In this document: piece after piece, positions 31,795 to 43,600 of the stretch
How the letters are laid out: each line of letters opens with the position of its first letter
Numbering within the stretch: position 1 is the first letter of the stretch
NCBI GenBank assembly: GCA_036924285.1
Contig: JAYKYS010000024.1
Span: 1-64,000, forward strand
Direction: 5' to 3'
From: Asterella californica
Lineage: Eukaryota; Streptophyta; Marchantiopsida; Marchantiales; Aytoniaceae
Length of the DNA stretch: 64,000 nt
Notes under the pieces: model-generated
Told to the model about the DNA's origin: nothing
Databases searched by the model: none
The model's input: the letters and a program-made list of their open reading frames with translations, nothing else
Position numbers and translations under genes: made by a program

Positions 31795-31985
31795 GGACTG
31801 AGCTTCTTTTCGACAGAATGAACATGCTGTCGATGTTTCCACTGTAGACTTCAACTGTTGTAATAAACATCACAGTTTTTTCAACTTGCACTACTTGTAC
31901 TTACCAAGACACAGTGCAGAATGAACTGAGCTACTTATCGACAGAATGAACCTCCTGTCGCTGTTTATAGTTATAAACATGTACG
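31795..31985 (+). repeat. Paired repeat with matching hairpins
   Basis: Two related units (about 31795-31875 and 31922-31985) share ACTGAGCT-CTT-TCGACAGAATGAAC and ATAAACAT. Each has a hairpin: TCGACAG/CTGTCGA at 31810-31816 and 31827-31833, and CGACAG/CTGTCG at 31939-31944 and 31955-31960, both with 10-nt loops starting AATGAAC. Duplicated hairpins beside a Rep gene are what a nicking-origin or terminal structure would look like (inference). Confidence 0.65.
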
Positions 31986-32128
31986 TGGGATATAGTGGAT
32001 TATTACCACTGGATTATTATTGTCCGAGGCCGGAAGGAAACCTCACGTCGATAAAACGGCGCTTGTAATAACCGTGAAAACAAACTGTTGAAAAGCCAGT
32101 GGAGAAAGATGCACTGCCTCCGAAAGAG

Positions 32129-32340
32129 AGCCGTTCACATCCGAAACGTAATATTCTTGTTTTTTGAAATGAGAATAGGCCTGGTAGACCATCCGAGGAG
32201 ACGTCTGTTACATTATTTTGCTGAAATATAACAACGGTTTCTGGAGGCCTCGCATCGAACATGTACATCGGTGAATATGCAGGGGCTTTACTCTCGATTA
32301 TTCTTGGGAGATGAATATCTTACCTCACGCCTTGTACATC
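32129..32340 (+). repeat. Right copies of DR2 and DR1
   Basis: DR2-like sequence at 32129-32250 is followed by DR1 at 32283-32340. Partner copies are at 28600-28720 and 28490-28545. Confidence 0.65.
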
Positions 32341-32497
32341 TGACTGGTGAGCATTTCCGTTAGCGGAAAAGAACGTAAGTATCATGTTGGAATTTTGTAC
32401 TATATTGTCATGAAAATTTGAATCTCTCTAATTATTATAAATGATAACATTGCTAGAAACTGAGAGCAGAGCCTGACATAACCCATAAGCGATCCGT

Positions 32498-32542
32498 CTG
32501 TTATACTTTCTGCATACTCGCGTACTGCAGAAAGTATAACAG
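32498..32542. repeat. Perfect 17-bp inverted repeat
   Basis: CTGTTATACTTTCTGCA (32498-32514) and TGCAGAAAGTATAACAG (32526-32542) around an 11-nt loop, about 150 bp beyond the right DR1. Could be a terminal hairpin of the Rep element or an unrelated foldback. Confidence 0.8.
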
Positions 32543-32763
32543 AGCTTGCTATCAAGAATATTCATCTACATCTATCAGGAATATTTCATCTTCATCTAAT
32601 TTCTTCTCTAACAATTCTTGCCAAGAAAAGATCAGAGAATAAATTAATGGAAAGCCCTCGAGCACTCTAAGTGCACATGGATGAGTAGTGAACAGCACAA
32701 GGTCGTCTAACAGAAGGTCGGAGGGTCTATGATGACCAAAAATCTCAGAAAGTAGTATTAGAA

Positions 32764-32785
32764 TTTATTTATTTATTTATTTATT
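32764..32785. repeat. (TTTA)n microsatellite
   Basis: About five TTTA units. Confidence 0.8.
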
Positions 32786-32872
32786 CATCCGCACTCAGAT
32801 GGCGGAGTGAGTGAACTGAGTTCCCTCTCTATTATACAAGAAGAAGGACCCATGGATATAAGATCTGACGAC

Positions 32873-33072
32873 AAGATAGAATGATAGATGATAAACTCGA
32901 GGATATGAATCAGCTTCTCGGGCGCACATAGAACCCTGAAGACATGGGTAAGCTTAAAATTCCAACCTTGACTATAAGATAGAATGAGTTAAGATGAACT
33001 CGATGATATGAATCAACTTCTCGAACGCACATAGAATTCTGAAGACATGGGTAAGCTTAAAAGTCCAACCCT
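32873..33072. repeat. Tandem duplication of about 103 bp
   Basis: Units start AAGATAGAATGA at 32873 and 32976 and share GATATGAATCA-CTTCTCG, CGCACATAGAA and GAAGACATGGGTAAGCTTAAAA. Confidence 0.75.
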
Positions 33073-36000
33073 TTTTTTAGATAAGATAACATAGAATCTA
33101 CTACTATGAGGCGAGAGAAGCACACATCATGACACCCCTCATGTTCATCATGACACCCCTCAGTTTTGAGATGGGATAACTTCATTCTTAATCTTTGACT
33201 TTTCTTGGTGTACACAACTTAGAGAAGAAAAGAAACACATTTGCATATTTCGGTCGATTAGAGTCCTCTATTCTTAATTAGAATGTCCAAGTGTAGTTTC
33301 TGATGAGGATGTTTCCTTAAGGTGGTTTTTGTGCATTCAAAGTAAGATTTTGGAATACCAAAACTTGGACTGACTTAATAGCCTAATGGACAGCATTTGC
33401 TAAGGATTCTTTTATGTGGAGTTGGTCGACCCACTGTCATCTCGGGAGAAGTATTCTCTAGTGTAATCAAACTTTTGTCTGACGAGGCTTGGGTTAGTTC
33501 ACTTTATAAGGGTTTCAAAGCCAAAGAGATTGCTGTCAGTCCATCTTACATGTTTTTATTCAGATCATACGTATTTGCTGATGCGGATGGAACAAAAGTC
33601 ATTCCATAGAAATCTTTCTTGGACCGATACAACAAAATGACGTAAAACATCAATCAAACAGTGACGTGAAATATGGAACCAACCAGAGAACGAGAACGAG
33701 ATCGTTCATAGATAACATGCAACTGACGACATATGATTTCATTTTATTAATGAAAAACATGCATATTGCAGAGCTTTATTCATTACCAAACTCTTCCTTG
33801 TGGAAGGATTTGGTAAAACTGAAACCGAAAGAATTAATAAATTTTTATTCCTTTCTGTATCTTTTTTATTAGGAGTCGGGATGCTTCAGTTCGTTTGATG
33901 TATAGTTTTCTCAGGTCTCTATTCTAATGTTAATACCTAGTGCAAAATTCATTCTAGCTAAACGACAAGATAACAATAAGATAAAAGATATTATTTACAC
34001 ACCTACATATTTAGTATAGCAGGAGTGCCTGCCAAGAGTGGATTATGGACGGTAAGGGTTTCCTTGAGGAGAGAGCAGAGAGAGTCTCGAACAGTCCGTA
34101 ACTCATCTATGTTCTTTTCCATCTTTGTATTTAGATGTTATTTTTTAAGATATAAATTAATTTATAACAAAACGATTCATATGTTATTTTAGCTTGGTCT
34201 GATGAGAAATGAATAATAAATACACCAATCAACTTCTTCAAAAATTAAATCTAATTTTAAACTTTTTTCAATGTGCATGTAATTTAATTTCAACGTGCAT
34301 GCATGTGATCCAGTTCTTGGGAAACTTTTTGCCGGTGAATCTTATAGTAAAGATGAGGGATTCTAGCTCATGCCCTCTTATGTCTAAACTGAAGTTCTTG
34401 TTAATGTTCCAGCCAGTGTGTATAAATAAACTCTGAGAACTGGCTATAATTCCAGTGATGTTTTGTCTTATACTCTGCAGCGTATAACATGGGTTATGGT
34501 TGACGTCTTGGTTTTTATACTTGACTGGTCTTTTGTAAATTTTTACCAGTATAATATAACTCAGCTAAGTCACAGGAGAATAGATAGTATAATATAACTC
34601 AGCTAAGTCACAGGAGAATAGATAGCTGAGTCATTTTTTATCTCAACCGAGACAGAAGACTTAAACAATCACAACAATATATCTTGACCACAGACTATGC
34701 TTGTCCTCTTCCAACAGAAATTCTCCAAAGCCGGTTGGAGATGCTTATTCACGATTAGGCGGGTGCTACTCCAGCATAAAATATAATTAGAAAAGTTTAT
34801 TTTACTTGATAGTTATTTCTCATAACCAGGCCCATGAAGCATAAATGCACACTGGTGGGGTATAAGCAAGGTACGTAAGCACACACAAAGAAAGCACATC
34901 TGAGTATTGTGGCACTTGAAGATCCAAAAATACACGAGGAGAATGAGATGTTTTTCTCCAAGATGCTTTACGGAAGTATATAAATTAAATATTTTTCACA
35001 TCCTCCTCGGTATAGGTGAAACACGTGATAAGGTCTGCCAAAAAGTTCCTTTTCCTTGAAGGTTTCCTCCAAAAAGTTCCTTTTCCTTTTCTTCCACTCG
35101 AACGAACGAAAGCTCTTCAGCTTCGCAGTCTTCCTCTTTGTCTTGGCCAAATTCTAACTGCTTTTGCTCGTTGTCATTCAGCTAACCCATTCCGAAGTAG
35201 AAGACTAATACAAAACCGCCCAAGTTTGATTTGGAAATCATTAGGTATCTTTTGGATTTATTTTATCATCTTTTGTGATTTAAAAGACTTTAAATTCAAG
35301 ATTAAATCTAAGAAATGTAATATCAAGGTTTGACCGTCAAAATATAGATGATATCATAGAGAAAACATGTATTCGATTTGATTTAGATCCAAGGATTAGT
35401 ATTTGTTTAATCATCATTCAGCAAAAATTTCAAAATATTGCTATCTTTTCACAACACTCTCCACACTAATTCCACACACAAATTTGTACTAATCTTACAA
35501 TAATGAGCAATTAAATCTCCAACTATCCTTAATTATTTCTGTAGTGATGGCTGCCTTCCAGATCGACTGGAAAAAGAATTAGAGGGGATGGGGAGTACCT
35601 GCTGCATGTCTGAAACCGTCTCCGAAAATGGGTAAAAAAGAATACCATACAAACCAAAACAAGATGAACTCAGAAAAACATGAAACTTTATAGGAGGCAT
35701 CTGAAGCTGGCTAGGCCTTCAACCATGGTTATGATTATGCAAATAACTACTCCACACCTTCTTTTTGAGGACATAGACGGTTTGTCACATGGATAAAAGT
35801 ATTCAAAGCTGTAGTTTATAGACATGGAGATTGGCCTTGCCTTTCTGAGAATTTTTTCTTGAAGAATTTTGTGAAACCAGGTGGTTTTCTATTTTGTAGC
35901 ATTCAAAAGTCAATATGTATACTTTTAACTTAGTGTTAATAATATTTTGAATAAATCAAAATGTATATTTGAAAATTTCACTTCTTTCCAGATTGCAAGA

Positions 36001-37371
36001 AAAACACATCTTCAGTTCAGTCTTACCAGAATAGGTTAAGCTCACTTAAGTGTGTGATATTCTTCAATTCAAGAATGGGATGCCACATCATACTCCAAAA
36101 ATCAATACACATCTTCTTGAAAATCCTTTTGTTCGAGCACGTGGTTCCCATTCAGCACAAGCTTCCAAACTTTTTCTACACTTTTCACATGGTATGTCCT
36201 AATTAATGATGTACAGAAGATGTTATTTTGACTTAATATCATTTCATATTGATTATTTTCTTTAATTCATATATATTTACTGAATAGAAATTAAATAACT
36301 AAATATCAATGATTGATTTCTATGATTATTCTTCCCAAGGCGTATGACGATCACGAATGACATACTTGGTGAGTTCCATTGACATATGACTGTCAAAAGA
36401 AATTGTTACGAAGTTGCTTCTAGAAAAGTCTTTGCATTCAAACAAAGGAGCATACTGGGTGCCTAATATGCCTACTAAGTGTATTACTGGAGATAACCCC
36501 TTGAGAGTTTTATTGAAAGTAAATCTTATTTTTTCTTTATCAAAAAATATATATAAACATATGAAGGAAATAAGTATTGAATTATGAGCTATCTTTATGT
36601 TAGAGTCATGAATTGTTGCATATTATTTGTCATGATTGTTCTTCTAATCACTTAAAAAACAAGTGTTCTGACTAGTTTTTGCTTTCAACTCTTGACTCAT
36701 TTTCATTCACTATGTAATACTTGGTCTTCAAAGGATTTTTTTTATGTCTGTTGCGAATCACTATTCATAAAGTCAATAAATGTAATGTTTTGAGTGATAA
36801 AAGTTCAAGCAAAAAGACTTGTGGATCAAGATCTTAGTAGGTTCAAGATCTTACTTGAGTCTTTACTGATTGTGCATAAAGTTTAAGGTAAGAGATAAGA
36901 AAAAATTCACACCGCAAAACTTTTAATGTAGTGTATAGGTGTTATATTACATTAAGTTTTCATTTCAATAAAATCAAAAGTTTTTTTTTCTAAAACTGAT
37001 AAATATTTTTATTAAAACCCCCTAAGAGTTGTGTTCGAGGGACGACTGTAATAATGCTACTATCATTGTATCATGTTCGAAAGGGTATCCTTGACAAATC
37101 ATTTTATACTTCAAGTTCTTTGGGCTCACAGTAGTCCAAAGAGAGCTTTCTCTTGGTCCCAAAAAGTTGTTCATATATTAATGATAGAGGATATTTAATA
37201 CAAGAGGTATGCATCAATCAACTAGGTTCTATAATCAATAATAGATCGAGATTTCTTATGGCAATGTATTATCATATACTAGGTTGAGGTTTCATATGAC
37301 GATGTAGTTGTCAAATATTAGGTTGAGGTTTCTTTTAATGAGGTAGTTGTCAATCCTAGGAGAGGAAAGAT
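33073..37371. other. AT-rich intergenic DNA
   Basis: About 4.3 kb with no supported gene. The 70-codon plus frame 33397-33609 and the 105-codon plus frame 35016-35333 have no recognised domains. Small tandem features include TGACACCCCTCA-type repeats near 33130-33170 and AAAAAGTTCCTTTTCCTT repeats near 35040-35095. Confidence 0.4.
34548..34623. repeat. Perfect 38-bp tandem duplication
   Basis: 34548-34585 and 34586-34623 appear identical (AGTATAATATAACTCAGC and onward). Confidence 0.85.
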
Positions 37372-37830
37372 CTAAGCTGGAGAGCAAACAAAGGAAGTGA
37401 GTTTGCTCTGAGCTAGAGAACAAATGACAACAGAGAAGGTGGAGTGAACAAGGGAAGAAGTTTTGCTCTAAAGCTGGAAAACGAACACAAGAAGAAGATT
37501 TACTCTGGAGTTGGAGAGAGGACAAGGGATGATGATTTGCTCTGAAGGTTGAGAGCAAACAAAGAAGAAGGTTTGCTTTGAAGCTGGAGAGCGAACAAGG
37601 AAAGAGGACTTGGTTTGAAGTTGGAAAGCAAACAAAGGAAGAAAGTTTGCTTTGAAGCTGGAGAGCGAACAAGGGAAGAGGGTTTTTTTTAAGTTGGTGA
37701 GCAAACAAAGGAAGCGGGTTTGCTTTGAAGCTGAAGAGCGAACAAGGGAATAGGATTTGTTTTGAAGTTGGAGAGCAAACAAAAAAAGAGGGTTTGTTTT
37801 GAAGATGGAGAGCAAACAAGAGAAGATGTT
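37372..37830. repeat. Minisatellite of about 42 bp, about 11-13 units
   Basis: Degenerate units of the form GAAGYTGGAGAGCRAACAA-GGAAG-GGTTTGCTTT, alternating GCTGG/GAGCGAAC and GTTGG/GAGCAAAC. The period is near a multiple of three, which keeps long antisense frames open (37292-37819, 37468-37815). Their repetitive Ser/Phe/Leu proteins are an effect of the repeat and are not called genes. Confidence 0.85.
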
Positions 37831-39179
37831 TTTCTTCGAAATTCCTCTATTTACTATCTATGTTTCAGGTTGTTGTTTAAATACCTTCATAAACTTCTTC
37901 TTTTTCTTCACAACAGTTAACATTTGTACCTTGTAAGCGAACTGGAAACGCTAAGATCTAGAGAAAAATTTACACTCACTCGACTTCAAACTTTGACCTG
38001 CTGCCGGTAGTTTCTCGTCTCTATTTTTATGACCTACACAAATCGACTTACAATATTGTAAGTTTTATTTGTAACCTCAACGGACGTACAAGGGATTTCC
38101 ATTTGCAGAGGAAGTTTCATCAAGATATCATGTTTCCGATCTATGTTATTAGGGGCATTATGTATTACACCCGTGCGGTGCGTAGGACTAGGATCTAAAA
38201 TTAAATTTAATGTTCATGTAATATTTTATTTTAATTAATCTTATTTAGTTTGATTGAGCCCTTATATTACCTACTATTAACTTACTTTAAATTTTATGTT
38301 GTTCAAGATACGTTTGCAAGGTACGGCTTAGAATACCCTAGGGCATGGATCAATGGTGATTATTCATTCATCACAGTGAGATCACCTTTGACTATCAAAG
38401 AGGATTAAAATTAAAAGGTTTTATTTCTAGGTTGTTTGATATGTGAAATATTCTAATATACTTTCTAAATATAGATAGATCACTGTAAATGTCAACAAAC
38501 GGAATTATAAACGAACCCCAAGAGTGAGTTTTGCAACGAGTCATTGTCACTGGAAGGGGTAATATTCCGGGTGACCAGGAGTCAAGTTCAGTAAAGACAG
38601 TTGAGAATGACAAACTATTCTGACTAGCTCAAAACTTAGGCTCTTTGTGAAGTTGTATGAAGTTGAAATTCATTTTCACACAATACTTTCACTTCAGTTC
38701 AGACTCTTTGTTTTCACAAGACGAAAATATTTGACTTTTGTTGATGATATTTCCGACCTCGGTAAAGTTATTTGAAAAGAAAACGATATTTATCATTTCA
38801 ATGTCAAATCAATTGCATCATAGTCGTGCTTTAAGGTTGAATTTTCTTCCGTGAACACACAAAGTAAACAAATGGATGTGATAGAACAGCAAACTGAATG
38901 AAAATAGTTTTGATTGGTGAAAGCAAAAATATATCTTTGTCATCCTTTTAGAAACGAAAGGAGATGTGATATTTACGTTCGATAGATAATTTAGTTTTAA
39001 TTGGGTCATAAATAGATGTGAGATCATGTTTAGACATACTTAGGGAGTCTAAGTTCCGCAGTGTTGAAACTTGCCTTCCCTTGACTTAAAAAGGCATCTA
39101 GGTTCAAGGTATTCACTTTTCATAGTTCTGTAATTGGAAAGTGTTAAACTTTACAACTGGGCGGTGAAGTATCAATTTC
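37831..39179. other. AT-rich intergenic DNA
   Basis: Nothing recognisable on either strand. Confidence 0.45.
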
Positions 39180-40070
39180 TTCTCGCACCCTTTAGATTCA
39201 AAGGGAGTGGCAAATGCTCCGTACTTCTTCTGCGGAACTTTGTCGTAAGTCCAGGAGCAGAATCTCCGAGAAGGCAGTGTAGCAGAAACTTTCTTGCTAA
39301 ACAGGGTCGCTCTCGGTTTCGTGCAAGTAGTTTGGTGCAGTTTTTTCTTGCTCATCCTTTCATTTTCAAAATTCGAGTATGGTTTGGGTCTTGGGTCTCT
39401 GGATGACATGCTATACATTATGTTTCTTTCGATGGAATTTAACCTGACTATTCGTGGGCGTCAATAAGACCTCGGATTCATATGTTACCGGCAGTCAATG
39501 CTCCGGCATCTTTGTTGGCTTGACCAGCTGTAACGAAGTGAAGATTTAAGGTTCGAATTACTTTTAGGAGATCGTAAGATTCTCTGCAGAGGAACCCACG
39601 AGCAGTCCATGGGCATGTCACATCACATGTATAAAACTTGAAGTCGCAGTTTTGGGTTTTGATCCCAATTGTTTACTGGACCACCTCGGTAAGGATAATC
39701 ATAGTTTGCTAAAGGAAATGAAAGCAATAATAACAACAAGATGCTTGCAAGTGGACAGGAGTCAAGAGGTCCGCATTTGAACCGAACTGTAGAAGAATGT
39801 TCAATTGGTACTAAACCGTACGTCACCCGGTACCGAAGATTGAGTTGCTTGTCTTATGCAGCTCCTGGCTTCCCGTGCTATAGATCAGACTGCGAAGGCA
39901 TCCTTCCGCACTCGGTATTTAGCCTATGTCGTTGTGGAGCTCGCACGGGTCTTAGGGTGAAGCTTTTTATACCTTTCACATGATTTTGAACGCAAACTGA
40001 TCTTGCAATTCAGGTTTTGCGGAATGTATTCAGTGCCGTTAACACACCACATACAAGGCAAAAGTCACGG
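39180..40070 (+). repeat. Dispersed repeat Y, copy 1
   Basis: About 0.9 kb matching 50855-51810 in the same orientation. Copy 2 has an extra block of about 75 bp near 50972-51050. An 80-codon frame (39741-39983; counterpart 51486-51725) is not conserved as protein: small indels shift its middle part between the copies. Confidence 0.75.
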
Positions 40071-40603
40071 TCCTCAACGTAATGTAAAGAGAAAAATTGA
40101 AATGTTGAACTGAAAATACTAGGATTTTGCAAGAGTTAACCGCCGTGTCTAGAACGTTGTAGATGTAAACATCTGTTAGCAGTTCATTGACTGAAGTATA
40201 CAGAAATCATTTCTATGACTTGGAAGTGTCTCGTCTCGGAGTTAGTCACTGTGAGTCAAAGATTTTGTAACCGAACATCTAGAATCATCACAATCTTACG
40301 TCAGCTACAAACTGCTTAACTCAGTCATTATACAAGTCGAAGTTGACCTAAGAGAGGGAGGAAGAAAGTGATTCACAAAGGTGGCGGAACTCTACCATAC
40401 TCTCTAGCATAAGAATACAAATTTAACATAACATTGCTTAAGAAAGCTGTAACATAAGTTTGACGAAGACAAAGAAAGTTCGCTTCTTGCCAAGTAGAGA
40501 TCTAAGGCTCTTCCGAGCATAAACTATATCCCTATCTTCTTTTATGTATAATGCATCCAAATTTCACTTCCTATCTTCTCCTAAAATTTACTAAAATTAA
40601 TTC
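40071..40603. other. 3' flank of the ROCO gene
   Basis: AT-rich, presumably including the 3' UTR and polyadenylation region of the minus-strand gene. No gene of its own. Confidence 0.45.
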
Positions 40604-43600
40604 CTATTTTTCTAACAAAAGATTCTTTGTTCCACTCTTCACACACTCTTCACACAACCAAGCAAATGGATCATTACTATAATTTCTATATCTTACTAAA
40701 TGCAGTTTGAACAAGCGGGCATAGTCCGCACGAGTTAGATTCTTGTCTAAATGATCTCTGAGACAAAACCAAGCTTCTTCAGTAGATCTGTCAGCTTTCA
40801 GCAATGATGGATCTTTATCCAATTCAACCTTCAGACAATCAAGAACAACATCTGTAGATGCAGATACTACAACGCAACTTCCTGTCGCAAGGTTGGAGAT
40901 ATCAGGAACCACACTACCTAAATTTGCTGTGACTTGCGCTCCGATCTTCAGAAGTACCCATATCATGTAAAGCGAAATCATAGATAGTTTCCTCATGGCT
41001 TTTGAAAACTCATCTTCTTTCTCGGAGCGCACTTCTAAACCTTCTTGGTTCTCAACAAAATGTGGTGATCGATGCCTTACCTCACACATCAAGTGGAGAC
41101 GCACTGCTTTCCCAAAGAACATCTTCGCTTTCACTTTCTGCATCAAAGTCACATCGTCCTCGGTAAAATATGGCCGACTAGGAGTTCTATGCCCATCTTT
41201 TGAACTCATATAGCCAATGATGTCGTCCACTGTTGAAGTCACATGCGACATTTGTCTCCCCATCTCATTCAAGATTGACTTGAATTTCTTCAAATCATCT
41301 CTTACTTGCTGAAAACCTGCATCTATTCTTTGTTCTAAACGTTGAAACTTCGTCGTCAACCTTTCTTCAGAGTGATGTATTTCATCACGTAAATACTTGG
41401 ATTCTGCAGACAATGGAATATCATGTCTCGTCTCCAAAGACGATGTGGACATCAATAATCTTGAAGATTCTAACTTGCTCTCTCTTTGTACAGAAGACTC
41501 TTCTGATGAGAGATGATATTGTGCTCTTACAGCTGGACAATGAATTGCAAGCTCACACTTGACAGACCCATCGTTCAATCGGTTTGAAAACTGACGTAAT
41601 TCAATAAGATTTTCCTGTAAATCCCTATGGTCTTTAAGAACTTGGACACATGTAAGAACATCATTGACATCCTTCGATGTCAAGAGAGTTGTTGCTAGTT
41701 GAAACTCTTCATCCAAGTTGAACTGAGCATCAGCAGATTCTATTTTGGGCCAAGTATGTTGATAGTTAAGGAAAGACTCCTCTGCATTTGTTGAAGTTCC
41801 TCCAAGTTGACTCTCAACATCCATCTGGAATCGTTTCTTCAGGTCTTCTATCAGCACAGCTTGATTCTTGGTTCTCAGTTTGCAAGGTGTTAATTGTCTC
41901 ACACACTCTGGTCGAAGAATCGAGACAACAAGTTGCACGCCTGGACAACCTCTTTCAGAAGCACAAAACTGAATGAGATCTTTCACCACACTCTCTTGCA
42001 CAAAGTGCATCGCAGAATCTCTAATCTTTTCTTTAGAGAACTTTACCATGATGTCGATATGACTTTGTGCATATTGGTCCATCTCCACAATGATGATGCA
42101 ACCGTTGCTCGAAATCTTCATGCGATAGCATGCAAATGTGAAGCTATCATCAGCCACTCCCTGATTCTTCATCTGTTTCCGAAGGTGTATCTGGATATTC
42201 AAGATACAAAGCACAAACAAGAAAGATTATCAATAAAATATTTATCTTTGATCTATTTTGAAACTGAAACTGGATTTTAAAAATATGAAATACAAATCAA
42301 GACATTATCAATATAATTTCACAGAATGTTGTGAGAGACATTAGAAAGCTAAGATGCAAGAAGTTTAATACCTTATCATGGTCAACATGGAAAGTTTTTT
42401 GTATATTTTAAAAAGCAATATGAAGTTATGGTTGAAATCAAAACTTACTTGATATCTGGGGTAAAATGCTGCATTCAGTGAAGTCCTATCTTGGTCACGA
42501 CATTGTACTCGAAAGCCAAAATAGACTGCAGCATTTTCTTCTCTCCATTTCGTTATGTCGATCATCTTCGAACTCTCCTTTGAAGCAACATCCACCTTGG
42601 CAGGGTTCAAGATGATCGGCATGAAGTATTTGATCACACTGCCTTGTTCAAGCTTGTGACAAAGATCCAATTCGATCAAGAGCTCTTTCACCATCTTGTG
42701 ATCCACACTGATATGTGGATTCTTTTGTTGCACATTATTTATCAGTGCAAACAAGTCTTGAGAACTGATAAAACCTGATCCATCTATATCTGCACACTTT
42801 AGTGATTGTCGTACCCAATCTTGACCTGTGATGATGAGTTCTCCCAACAGGTTTTGTGATAACCAATTAAGTTGAACCACTATCAGTTTTTCAAGACCCT
42901 TTTCTCTAGTAGCTTCCTCATGTGGCAGAATTACGCTTGGCATCATGCATATTGCACCTATGTCGTGCATGTATGAAGCAACTGCATGTAACACACTTCT
43001 CCCTGCATTATCTGTACATTTGAACTGGTTGAGATCTATATGGTTCGAAGAGCAAAAGCTGTAGAACTGTTCGGTCAACCAGAGCGGTGAAGATTTGACT
43101 TCTTTTGGTAATTTCATCACCTTAGAAGCTAAGTCAGCACAAGCTTTTGGAACTCTAGGGCTCTTCTCTCTCAATAGGTTCTTCATACAATGAAGAACAA
43201 CATCAGTGATGGGTTGCACCTCCTTCTCAACCGTGCCATCAATGTGATATAAGAGATCACCCTTGTCTATAGTAACATCTATTTTGGGACAGAGTTCCAA
43301 AACATCTTGGAATCTTGCCTGCAAAGTTTTGACAGTATCCTCGAATATGATTGTATCCAGCTTCTCTTGACTCTTGTCACAATCTTTGTGAGTAATGACA
43401 ACTAGTACTTGTGGAAGAATGCGTCCAGTAAGAATGTTGGATGCAATAAAACGAAGCCAAGACATCAATTCGTCATGGAAGGATTCGTCTACCTTATGCT
43501 TCAACGTTCCTTTCTTTCCATGGCCTTGAAATGGATTGAATGCGAAGATGAAGATGCACGCTTGACTCATCCTCGGGAACAAGATATTTTGAAGAGCTCG

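Larger units (their letters stand above)
28484..32350 (+). mobile_element. Putative Rep/HUH (Replitron-like) transposon
   Basis: Region of about 3.9 kb. It holds two overlapping plus-strand ORFs (29559-30320 and the Rep gene from 30202), tandem repeats with hairpins after the genes, and related sequence at both sides. The 34-bp block beginning CTTTACTCTCGATTATTC occurs at about 28490 and 32285. A weaker repeat (GTAGACCATC...GAGACG) occurs at about 28600-28720 and 32129-32250. The order is block1-block2 at the left but block2-block1 at the right, as expected at junctions of head-to-tail copies. Exact ends and any target duplication are not established. Helicase motifs are absent, which argues against a Helitron. 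Confidence 0.6.

Noticed and set aside
28484..32350. Helitron
   Set aside because: No helicase motifs and only one catalytic-tyrosine motif of the YxxK type; no CTRR end recognised.
33397..33609. 70-aa ORF in the intergenic region
   Set aside because: No recognisable motif or supporting structure.
37292..37819. Antisense 175-codon and 115-codon proteins
   Set aside because: Produced by the minisatellite period; the sequence is purely repetitive.
39741..39983. 80-aa Cys-containing protein shared with 51486-51725
   Set aside because: Indels between the two copies shift the middle of the frame, so the protein is not conserved.
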